From contig NC_049993.1 of the NCBI RefSeq assembly GCF_000003815.2, positions 3,730,518-3,794,517 on the forward strand: a DNA stretch of 64,000 nt. The letters run 5' to 3'. The translations under genes and the position numbers were made by a program. The DNA is from Branchiostoma floridae. Taxonomy: Eukaryota; Chordata; Leptocardii; Amphioxiformes; Branchiostomatidae. Numbering within the stretch: position 1 is the stretch's first letter; every line of letters starts with the position of its first letter. This document shows, in pieces, positions 1-10,218 of this stretch. Below the pieces are notes generated by a model. It saw only the letters and a list, made by a program, of their open reading frames with translations. It made no database searches and was not told the origin of the DNA.

Positions 1-219
1 GGAGGTATCACAGACAATAGTTAGAGCATGGTTACATATGAGCGGAGTGTATCAATACAAAATTAACGTAACAATGGGGCATTACACAAGTAGGTATACA
101 TATGTATTCTACATTATTAGGATCAGGTCCAAATTAGGCTATTATAATTGAGAAAGTTTGGCGTCGAAAAATAAGAAAGGGAGATTTAGTTACCTGATTC
201 AGTCAGATTAGTCATTAAG
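1..219. other. No gene seen
   Basis: Left edge of the window, downstream of the SGNH ORF on its coding strand. I see no coding exon here. In particular, no P450 heme-loop motif (FxxGxxxCxG) appears on the minus strand, which matters because the last exon of the neighbouring P450 is missing. Confidence 0.5.
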
Positions 220-2481
220 TCAGTATCTCAGAAAGTCCGTCAACATGTTCACGAGCTTCTCTGCCATGTGACGTTTGTCTTTTGACGCACTCCATGTCGC
301 TCCAGCCCGTTGGTTTTCGTTGTTCCACTGGGGAGGCGGCGGGGGTACTGGGTTCCACGGGAAAGGTGGCGGCTGACATCCAGTAGGGTTGAAGGGTGGT
401 CGCATGGGAGGCGGCTGTATGTGTAGCTTGTTGTTCTGCAGTGTCGGTGTTTTCCTCACTGGCTTTGTGTTCTGTCTAGTTGGTTCCATGCGGTGTCTGT
501 TTGTCCCAGGTCCTTGGTAGTGGCGCAGTGTGCGTTTAACGTCTGCTACCATCAGACTCACCCCTGCGCCAGGTCTTAAATGTATGCCATCGGGCTTGTA
601 TAGAGACCTGTCTTCTGATAGGAGCCGGTGCCTTACATGGATCAGCTGATCGTCTTCGCAGCAAGTCTTCTCGACGACAGAGTTGTACGTTGCTATGTTA
701 GAATTTAGCTTAGAGCGCATGTCTGTCCCTCTTGGTAGTACCTGGGACATGGCGATTTTGGCGTTCGGGTAGGCTGCTTTAGCCGATTGGACTAGTTTGC
801 GCGTTTGTTCCACACATACATCAATACTGTCCGGTCGTGTTTTACTGTTGTCCATATCATTGGAGCCAACATGTAAAATTACAAGTTCAGTGGTGGTGTC
901 TGGTGACATTCTGATCCTTTCAATAGCCTTGGGTAATGTTATTGTTTTGTCAATTTTAGAGCGTTTGTCTCTATACATTTTGTCAGGGTTGACGTCGTTC
1001 CATAGGGAATCTGCAAAAATCCTGACGTCCTTCTTGTCGCCTGCTGGGCCTGTTGTACATGTACTTTCGGTCGTGACTGGAAGTGTGGTGTTCTCGCCCG
1101 ACTTATTGTCAACCGGAGCCGATATCTGGGGGGCAGGGGAGGCTGGTCGTTTTGGTACACTAGTGATTGTGCTATCTACCGAATTTGCTTGTCCAGAGAC
1201 AACGTCGGAGTACAAGCGTTGGATTCTGCAGTCGTCCTTCCGAGATTCCTTACTAGTATCTGTCGGTTTGGCAGATATGTCTGTACAAGGAGTATGGTTT
1301 GTCAGTGACAAAAGCTGGGCTTGTAGCGTTTCGTAGTCTGTTTCCCGGGAGCTTAGTCTGTCAGCGAGGTCTTTTGTGGTTTGGCGTTGCTCCTGGAGTT
1401 CAATCTCCATCTTTTCAAGTTGCTGGGCTTGCTTCTCTGTGACCTTCTTCTTATTCTGAAGGCTAGCCTGCAGGTCATCGATCAGTCTACTTTGCTTGTC
1501 CATTGTCACCTTGTTGTTGTAGACAAGAGTCTTTAGTTTGTTCATCTCATCTACTAGTGTTGTATACATGGCCTCAGCAGCAGCGCTTGTGTATCCTGTA
1601 CTCGGTGGTGGATCGTTAGGGCTGTTTCCGCTGAGTAGAGAGCGTCGGGATCGGTTGGACTGCTGAGATTTCGCTTCTTTACCCTTTCCTGTAGATTCAC
1701 GTGTCTTAGTGAAGGGGCTCAGAATAATGTTCTCAAGTCCACCTAACACCTTGCGGATTGTGGGTGAGGCTACAGACTTAGGTGTTGTATTCTCTGCGTG
1801 ATTTTCCTTTTCTACGGTCAAATCTGTTGCAGTCTGGTCTGATTTAGCTTGGTTTTCATGACAATTACTGTCCGATGCCATCATGGCGGACGACCCATCT
1901 TCTGAATTAGGCACCATTGTTTCAGTGTTGTTGTCTATTGTTCTACTTTGCGGTTCTTCATTGTCAAGTCGGCCATTTTGTCCCGAGGACGCGCTAGCTG
2001 CATTATTGACAGCTTCTTTCAGCTCGGGGAAAATGTCATCAACATACCATTTTGCACCTTTCCCATGTATGAGAACCGTGCCAGTAGTAGTGTAGAAATG
2101 TATAGTCAGCACTTTGTTGTTGTCTGCTGACTTACTTAGGTCCGTAACTGACAGCTGTGTGTCCTTGTTCTTCCATGCAAACTTGTATCCCGTCTCATGT
2201 TCGAGGGACGAGTTGAAGTGCGCTTTGTTAGCATTTATCCAGAGAGGTACGCGATCGGGTGAGGTTCGGAATTTGAGACTACATACCGTGGTCTTACCGG
2301 CATCTGCGTGATCCTCGGTGATCTGTTCAAACTCCGTAATGTTCTTCGCCGGTGTGTTCCACGGCTTGGTACTGCCGGACCGGGTCCTGTATCTCTTTGT
2401 CTCCGTCGGCGGCTCCGGCGTCCCAAGCTCCGTCGCGTTTTTTGGTCGTCCCATGGCGATAAACACGTTAGATGTCTTCAA
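220..2481 (-). CDS. SGNH-hydrolase-like protein with coiled coil, probably LINE ORF1-type
   Basis: Intact 753-codon ORF. Residues about 65-160 form a compact N-terminal region ending in a GTVLIHGKGAKWYVDDIFPELK-like stretch of the kind that precedes SGNH domains in multicopy invertebrate ORFs. Residues about 160-300 are low-complexity. Residues about 304-394 are a strong heptad coiled coil. Residues about 485-655 resemble an SGNH/GDSL hydrolase: the first block reads FADSLW (a changed GDS motif, candidate Ser492), then HVGSNDM (538-544), then DGIHLRPG with the Asp-x-x-His pair at 631-634. A proline-rich tail follows. Met10 (MGRPKNATE) is an alternative start. CR1-type LINEs are known to encode esterase-domain ORF1 proteins, so a transposon ORF1 is the favoured reading; its ORF2 would lie left of the window. 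A domesticated host gene is possible. It lies on the same strand as, and just downstream of, the incomplete P450. Confidence 0.75.
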   Translation of the reverse strand: MKTSNVFIAMGRPKNATELGTPEPPTETKRYRTRSGSTKPWNTPAKNITEFEQITEDHADAGKTTVCSLKFRTSPDRVPLWINANKAHFNSSLEHETGYKFAWKNKDTQLSVTDLSKSADNNKVLTIHFYTTTGTVLIHGKGAKWYVDDIFPELKEAVNNAASASSGQNGRLDNEEPQSRTIDNNTETMVPNSEDGSSAMMASDSNCHENQAKSDQTATDLTVEKENHAENTTPKSVASPTIRKVLGGLENIILSPFTKTRESTGKGKEAKSQQSNRSRRSLLSGNSPNDPPPSTGYTSAAAEAMYTTLVDEMNKLKTLVYNNKVTMDKQSRLIDDLQASLQNKKKVTEKQAQQLEKMEIELQEQRQTTKDLADRLSSRETDYETLQAQLLSLTNHTPCTDISAKPTDTSKESRKDDCRIQRLYSDVVSGQANSVDSTITSVPKRPASPAPQISAPVDNKSGENTTLPVTTESTCTTGPAGDKKDVRIFADSLWNDVNPDKMYRDKRSKIDKTITLPKAIERIRMSPDTTTELVILHVGSNDMDNSKTRPDSIDVCVEQTRKLVQSAKAAYPNAKIAMSQVLPRGTDMRSKLNSNIATYNSVVEKTCCEDDQLIHVRHRLLSEDRSLYKPDGIHLRPGAGVSLMVADVKRTLRHYQGPGTNRHRMEPTRQNTKPVRKTPTLQNNKLHIQPPPMRPPFNPTGCQPPPFPWNPVPPPPPQWNNENQRAGATWSASKDKRHMAEKLVNMLTDFLRY

Positions 2482-2524
2482 ATATCAAACTCTATGATCT
2501 TATCTGGTACGGAAATCTACGTAA

Positions 2525-2620
2525 CTTGTATATATCACTCCGCAACACATATAAACCGCTCTAAATTGATCTACTGACGGAGCGTACGCGACGCACGTCT
2601 AGTCACGGCCGCCATCTGAA
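2525..2620 (-). promoter_or_regulatory. Possible core promoter of the SGNH ORF
   Basis: Upstream of the ORF on the minus strand there are TATA-like stretches (about 2530-2555) and, at about 2608-2618, an AGATGGCGGCC sequence resembling a YY1 site. YY1 sites are known in some LINE promoters. This is motif resemblance only. Confidence 0.2.
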
Positions 2621-3147
2621 TAATTGTATATGATTTCCATGTATTTAGATGGAAGGTTAGATGGGCGGGCTGTGATGTAGAATGGAGTGAGATCGCGTTG
2701 CGTAATCCCGCTGTGCCACCGACCTTTCATCACTTAACACGGCTTTCCTTACTTGACTCAGGTTAAATTGAGTACCTTCAGCTTATGGCAGTGGCAGGCC
2801 TTTTTGGCAGTGGCATGCCTTAGGGGCATGTTCAGGCATGACACCCGCTTAAACGAGTCAGGGGTAGGAGGGCCAACGCCCCCCCCCCCCCTACATCCTT
2901 GGTCGGAAGTCCTCCTAGGAGACGGAAACAAATATCCGAATAACAAACCTGCATCTGCTGGGGCCGTCTTAGATGCAGTTCTGCCAGTAGACGAGAGGAT
3001 GGAGAAGGAATTGCACAACCCTTTTTTACCATAAAACGTCATGTACAAACAGGTTGCCGAACCAACCGGCAAGTGCCTGTTTGCCTGCTCATCTGTCGAA
3101 AAATCGACAGAAGAATCCATACATATGGCATGAGAAGATGATCTTAC
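2621..3147. other. Gap between SGNH ORF and P450 exon 6; no exon found
   Basis: All minus-strand frames were inspected for the P450 heme-binding exon. Only short out-of-frame ORFs are present, and no Cys-centred FxxGxxxCxG motif. A homopolymer C run lies at about 2880-2891. This is therefore intron, or sequence carried in with the SGNH element. Confidence 0.5.
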
Positions 3148-3274
3148 CGAGACCGAAAGGGATGACGTGGTCGTCCCTTCGATACTGTCCCTGAGCGTCC
3201 AAGAAGCGGCCGGGGTCGAACTTTCCGGGGTTCGGGAAATGTTCTGGGTCGTAGTGGACTGACCAAAGATTGGC
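3148..3274 (-). CDS. P450 exon 6 (pre-heme region)
   Basis: 127 nt between an acceptor reading CTATAG and a strong GTAAGA donor. It encodes ANLWSVHYDPEHFPNPGKF, then DPGRFLDAQGQYRRDD and HVIPFGLG. The FDPGRF stretch is the PERF-like motif, and the exon stops inside the sequence leading to the heme loop. It ends one nucleotide into a codon, so an exon is required downstream. Confidence 0.88.
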
Positions 3275-3454
3275 CTATAGAACAAGTGAAATCCAGGAGA
3301 AAAACGTCAGTAGAGATCTTAAAACATTCAACGCTCAGCGTCACACAGGAATCTGAAGCAACAAAAAAAGAAAACCATGAATTTCCCCTCTTTTAGTAAA
3401 CAATATAATTTTCAATGTTTACAACTATACACTTTTTAATGATGATTGGACTCT

Positions 3455-3490
<36 letters not shown>

Positions 3491-6400
3491 ATCAGATAAT
3501 TGGGTATACGAAACATGAAAGAGACGTGTCATTTGGCTCTTCGGTTATTCTAAAGAAGGCTAGAAGATGATAACTAAATCTTTACCATTCGCATAGAGGC
3601 TAAACTTTACATGAAAGTTCATCTGTGTTGGTAAATGACATTATGAACAAACTTTAACTTAACCTAACCAACACCAAAATTGATTGGGACTTACCCCAAA
3701 TTTTGAAATGGACTCGTCTACTGTAGCTTCCGGACGTGACGTCAGAGACACGCGACTGTAGTAGAGGGTCGTAAATGCCAGATACATCCGCGCCCGCCGT
3801 CCAGCGCTGAACAGAGACGGGGGGCGACACAGGTTATCTGGCATTTACGACAATGTCTCTGACGTCACGTCCGGAAGCTACAATAGACGTGAACAAGGCT
3901 AACGAAGTCGGCTGAAAATTTGGAGTAAATCACAATCATATTTGGTTTTGGTGAGGTAAAGTTTAGTTTATCCAAAAAAACTAAACTGTGCAAGCAGTGG
4001 GCTTTCTCAATATGCACGGGCAAAACAGACATGTTGAGGTACGGCAGAATACTTTCTGTCTAGAAAATTTCTCAAAGAGTACTTGCCTGTTTGCTTGTTT
4101 TGAACAGAAAATATTCTCCGCGAGAAAGAAAAAAAAACATGGCAACAAAAAGCAGAATAAGACGATTGCCTCACCGCCACCGTCGCTCCTTCTGGAATGT
4201 GGTATCCATGGAAACGGGTGTCACGTGTTGTGGCGCGGTAGACGCTAGTTGGCGCGATGGTAGCGGTACGACCCACCTCGGTCAGCACGGCCTCAGTGTA
4301 CGGCATCTGGGCACGGTAGGCGGTGGACGGTGGCTTGTCGTGTCCAAACACGGTGTGGATCTCCTCTTGAACCTGTAGAAAAAGACAGAAAAGAGACCAA
4401 TATAATAGCAATGATGGCTGTGAGCTGCTCAAGTCCTACTTACCACTACTCCGCAAGGAGGCGGGGTGAGGGGGCAGAAGGTCCACGCAAGTCTCGACCT
4501 AGTTCTCAAAATTCTCGCGAGAACTAGGTCACTCCGTGAACAAGATGGACTGATAGCCATTGAAAATTTGGAGGTACGTGTGTTCACCTTTTAAAAGTAG
4601 TCAATGCTTGATGAAAATTCTATTAACAGACCAATAGAAGAAGAGAAGAATCAAATTTGATAATCTATTTAAATCAGCAACTAAGCTTTCCACTGATTAT
4701 TCGACCCACCCATTTTTTTTTTAAATTAACCGTGCGTACTTACGAAAACGGGACGTCGATAAAGGATCCCCCTCATCCCCCCTATGATAACCCTGGGAGC
4801 CAGACAGGATCGGGTAGCTAGCGACTTTTGTTCGGGGACGCAAGGCAGTCAGCCCGCCGATCTCACGTTAGCGCTCCGGGTAGTTTGAGCCAGAATGAAT
4901 TATCGCTACCCTTTTCCCAGGTGGACCTCATCGGGCTTAAACTCCCCGGGGTGCTAATAGGAGATCGGCGGGACTGACTGTCTAGGGCCACAAAATAACT
5001 GTCCTAGCTGTCCGATTCCGGCTGGCCCTCTTTGATGCATTGTTACCCTTGAGGAAATAAGGCGCGTGTCCTTACCTTACGTTGGATGTCTGGATTTAGA
5101 ACGATGTACAGAAACGCCCAGTACATAGTAGTGGAGGTTGTTTCCGTGCCGGCGACAAACATGTCAAAAAGCACACACTCTGTGTACTCGTCAGTGAACG
5201 TGGTCTCGTCGTCGTTCTCGCGAGATTTGTTTTCCTTGATGTATGAGTCACTAAGGTCCCGGATGTCATTGGGGTCAAATGTCTTCTTATGGGACTCCAG
5301 TTCCTCTTTGATAAAGGATCTAAAGGTGCCCAGAACCTCTTTGATAAGTTTCGGACCTCGACCCAGTCCTGGGACATGTCGTAAGATGGGGAAAAAGACG
5401 GCGAGTTGAGTAAAAAAGTTGAAGGAAAATCCTCGGTCAAAGGTGTCCATCAAGTGTATGAACTTGTCGTCGTTGTATTCAAACCTAAGGAAAAGATAAG
5501 CAAATAATAAATAACTAGTGACTCAGTCATGTTACAAACAAACTTTTACAAACTGACGTCCATCACTAGTTGCCTTTTTCCGAAGCTTACAAGCCCATGT
5601 TGAACATTTCAACCCCCCCCCCCCCCAAAAAAAAAAGTTAACGTTTTCGCTCCGGAAGACTACCGTCATTCGGCCTCCTTCGGTCAATATTGACCATGAT
5701 AAAATCCTAATCAATATCACCCCTACAGTGCCGGCTGTGGCTAAACAGTCCTATACGAGAATGGCAATCTCTGCCACACAGGGCACATCTGTAAGCTGAC
5801 TCAGGTCTGTTGCAGAGTTATTTTCGCAGGATCCTATTTTCTTCTGCCATGCACATCAGTCTGGTTTCTCCTGATTTTATCTGCCTGGATGACAATCTGT
5901 ATCTGTATCTGTATCTATATAGCCAGTATAACCGCCCTTCGGCGTAACACACCAGTTTCGCAGACACGCGGCGCGGCAGTAGCTGGTTATATTACACTGA
6001 ACGACCCGTCATACCTAACTTTTGCACATCTATCTGCATGCAAGTGTTTAAAACCACCCAGAGCAGATGCCCCTACTGTGCTTGGTGATAACATATTCCA
6101 TTCTGCGATAGTTCTGGGAAAGTACGAATTTTTGAACACATCAATCCTAGGTTGGTAAAGTCAAAGACTACCAAGAAGGCAAAAAGCTCACCTGTATCCG
6201 AACACAATGGAGCATATAACGTTGGTGACGGCATTCTGGATCATGCGAGAAATGTCGAACGGTTGGTTCCCCATCTTCATGAGTTCTGCTTGAAAAGCGA
6301 GTGATTCCTCCAGGATCTTCCCCTCCATGCTCCTCTTCCCAAAGCCGAACTCCCGGAGAGACATCAGTGTGAACTTCCGGTGTTCCTTCCACGGAGTGCC

Positions 6401-9400
6401 GAAAGGAGCCGTGGCGATACCTGAAAGAAAATTCAAAAGTTTATTCAAGTTTATTAAAGACCAAAATGTGCATTGCAGCCAGATTGGCTGAATCACGCGA
6501 CAAAACTCACAAAACATATAAAAGACGCGATGATCAATTTTCCGCTAACATCTGTTGTCCACATACACTTACGCGTTAAAATTACATATTAAGTGCCTGC
6601 GTTAACTTTGACGTCGCATAACTCCGAAAATGCACGTGCCAAGGCAACCAAATTTTGTGACCTTTCCTAGAATCTTGTTTGTAACAATTTACCAAAAAAA
6701 GTTATTAGAATAATGAGAATAATTTTTGTGTTGCCATGCCAACGGGTTTCTGAAGGGCATATTTCACAAATTTTACTAATTTTGATTTAAACAATGGCAT
6801 TTTAAAGGCCCCCTCTCACTTGACGTGCGGCATTGCTTGCGGCATTGCTGCGTTCGGAAGATGCTCAACGAATTTCAGAGATAAAGAACGAATTTTCTTA
6901 CTTGTTGTGTATTTTGTGGTCTTCTATGTCACACTTTTACGTATTGCGCAATATCTGAATTATAACAAATCGGAGAAAATAACAAAACAGTACCGCAGTC
7001 AACGAACGCAGCAATGCCGCAAGCGTGCCGCACGTCAAGTGAGAGGGGGCCTTAAGATTCTCTTGAAACTACTACTGTTTTCATATAGCTTTAATATCTT
7101 ACATATCTTGTTGGGACAATTATAATTAGATATAGAGTCCCCCCCCCTCCCAGGCCAGGGCATGCCAAAAAGTCTGGGTAGGGTTAACAGAGATTGACAA
7201 ACAAATAAGGTACATTCAGCCGAACCAAGGATGTATGCTTAAACTTACCCAGCCTTTGTGGGTTGATGATCTTGAATATAGCGTTATCTGGTCGGCTGGA
7301 GAAGTTGTCGGCCGTCTTGACCAGGGCCTCGTGAATGATGTCATATCCGGAGAGCACCACCATCAGTTTCCCTGCCAGATTTACCCGATAGACGGGTCCG
7401 TACGTCTTGGACCAATCAGTCAACACCAGGTGGCGATGTCCCTTGTTTACAAGATAAGAAAAGTCAGTATACACGTTTGGAAGTGCATTATCTGATTTTT
7501 TATTAACAATATCTATATATGTGGCAGTAATTTACGTTTAGGACTGTATATTTTAGCATTGGCGCCTAATCTGCAGTGATCCGGTCATTTTGCCCTGAAG
7601 TAGATGGCATATGATTGGTTAATCGTTCACATGCATGTTGTTGATTTGATTTGATTTGATTTATTCGGCTGTATAATCATGAGAAATACAGCCAGGGCTA
7701 CCCAACTAGCCGGAGGCTATTATCAAGGGCCCTGGTAACATTATAATATACGTTATACAATAGTATACAGTATACAACAGTATTAACGATACATGTAACT
7801 TTGACTACAGAGGTGATCCGTGTTTACAGCTTGACTAGCAGTCGTACGATCTAGGATGTCAGTCTATGATACAAATGGTATTACTCGGTTATCTATATAA
7901 GGCTATTTGTCAGCGATTAACACGTTTGAACGCTATAATGTATACGTACTACAGTGCAGATCGTTCAGTAGGAACAGTAGTTGCTGCCGTCAATAGCTAC
8001 TATCAGTAATACAATGACTATTAGGAAAATATGATATACTTTATCAAGCGTTTACAGAGTATTTGTTAGCAGGCTGTTGTTGTTGTAATTATTTAATCTA
8101 ATGCCTTCTCTCCAGTGTGCTGTGACTTAGAATTGCCATAAACATGACTATGTTTTAGCTAGGACAAAACCCCATGCATGAATTTGGTATCCCAAAATGG
8201 GTAGCCTGGCAAGGTAGCCTACACGGTCGTCCGGCCCAGCCTTTTCCATAAACCCACCAAACCCTTCACCGGTTAAGCATATATTTGTGCAGAAGAACAA
8301 ACAATGGTCTTCGCTATCCTGACTGAAACTAAGTTCCTTGCAAAACATATAAATCTGCACTAGGGTAACGTCTTTTAGGTAACGTCTTTTAGGCCATCTT
8401 CACTGGCTGTGAATTTTAATATACATTTAAAATGCAATCAACTCTGAAACTCATATTGGTGGGTCTGTTGAATGTTTGTCTAATTTAGTCCAGAATGCTT
8501 ATCATAACTAACACATGTGCTTATCAAACCGTCTATTGTCGTCACTGGCAAAACAATTTAGACAGACTGAATGAAGATTCAACAAAAGGTTTGGATATGA
8601 TTCTTAATTTGTTCGAATTGTTGAATTCATAATGCATTTGGGGTCAATTGCTTCCAAGAAACTAAGCTTTTTATAACTTATAACCAGGCCAATTGCTTAT
8701 ATACAGAAGACAAAAAGTCTGGAATAAAGCACCGGTTAACCTTTATCCGCAGGCGAACCTATATCCGTTTAAAAAAAACATAGTATTTAGGGATGTTAAT
8801 TAGTTAACGGACAGTGATTTTAACTTACAGCATTTTAGAGATAGAGTCAAACCTGCACAAGACGACCACCCGGGGGACCGGGCAAAAGCGGTCGATTTGG
8901 TGGTCGGTTAGAAGAGTACCGACTCACAACATACCCGATGCATAGTTTAAATGGTTTCCGTTGTATTTAATGGCAAATAGCAAGCACACGCACGTGCATC
9001 CGCCGCCATCTTTATTTTGAACATAACATCGTAATGGTTGTCAAAAACCGACGCAATCCGAATTCGGCACAAAATCGTGCTAGTTGTCATTGAAAATCGA
9101 TGAAACATCAAAATTTGAAAATGACGCGGTCGTTATGGGCAGGGATTTGGTCACAATTTTTGGCGGTCGCAGTCGCGTTGGCCAGTTGGACGTTGTAAAG
9201 AGGTCGCTTAGTGCTTACGTCAATGGGCAAAATTTTCGGGACCGAGAAAAAGCGGTCGTAATGGCCAGGTGGTCGTTAAGAAGAGGTGGTCGCTTGGGCA
9301 GGTTTGACTGTATGTTGAAAATGTTGCAGTTTGAAACCACCGTCCTTCGACGTGTTGTCCCTCTATAGATACTTTTTAAAAACACGGATATAGGTTGTCC

Positions 9401-10180
9401 ACGGATAAAGATAAGCTAGCGTTACGCACTGCTATGTAAATGTGTGAACAATTTGTAATTGTTTATTGTTCTCGTGGGGTACCGCTGTAAGCAGCCTATA
9501 TAAATAAGGTGTGGCTATATTGTTTACCTGTTTACAAAACAGGTCACAGTACACATCTGGAGAATGATGGCAAAAACAGATTTAAGATGTATTTTATTTA
9601 GATTATCGGACAAAATACTTTTTGTTTGTGTCAAAAATACCTCTTTGGAAAGTACAGGAGTTGTCCGATTTAAACATGTCGCGCGCACCAGCTCCGGTTA
9701 CCCATTATCTATTGCGAAGATCACTTCGGAGCCTCTTGAAGGACTTTGTACATTGTATCCCTACCCAAGGACGTTTCCCTATCCTTATCTATCACGTGGA
9801 CATCCTATTTGTTCTGTTAACCTCTGAACTGTGTCCGAGAAAAAAAAGTGTGTCACATCCCGATGTCTCTAAGGCTTTAAAAGGCTATGAGATTACCTTT
9901 AACTTTTTGTCTACTATATGAATGAATCGCTGTTAGTATAAACTATTAACTTGAGTGCAGTATTGTCTGTCTGCAAGCAAATTTTAAGAAACTAATTGCA
10001 TGCTAATGGTAATTTTCTATTTCACACACAATGGCCGGCATATAATAGAGCAACATTTAGAACACAAAGAAGAGCTACCCACTCCCCCCTCCCCACACAC
10101 ACACGCACACGCACACGCACACATGCATGCACACATACACACACACACACAAACACACACACGCACACACACACACACAC

Positions 10181-10218
<38 letters not shown>

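Noticed and set aside
797-1336. Plus-strand 179-residue ORF
   Set aside because: It lies antisense to the intact SGNH ORF and has no family resemblance; the minus-strand frame explains the open reading.
2758-3285. Minus-strand 175-residue ORF over P450 exon 6
   Set aside because: It is in the wrong frame for the P450 motif. The frame giving NLWSVHYDPEHF with valid splice sites is the real one.
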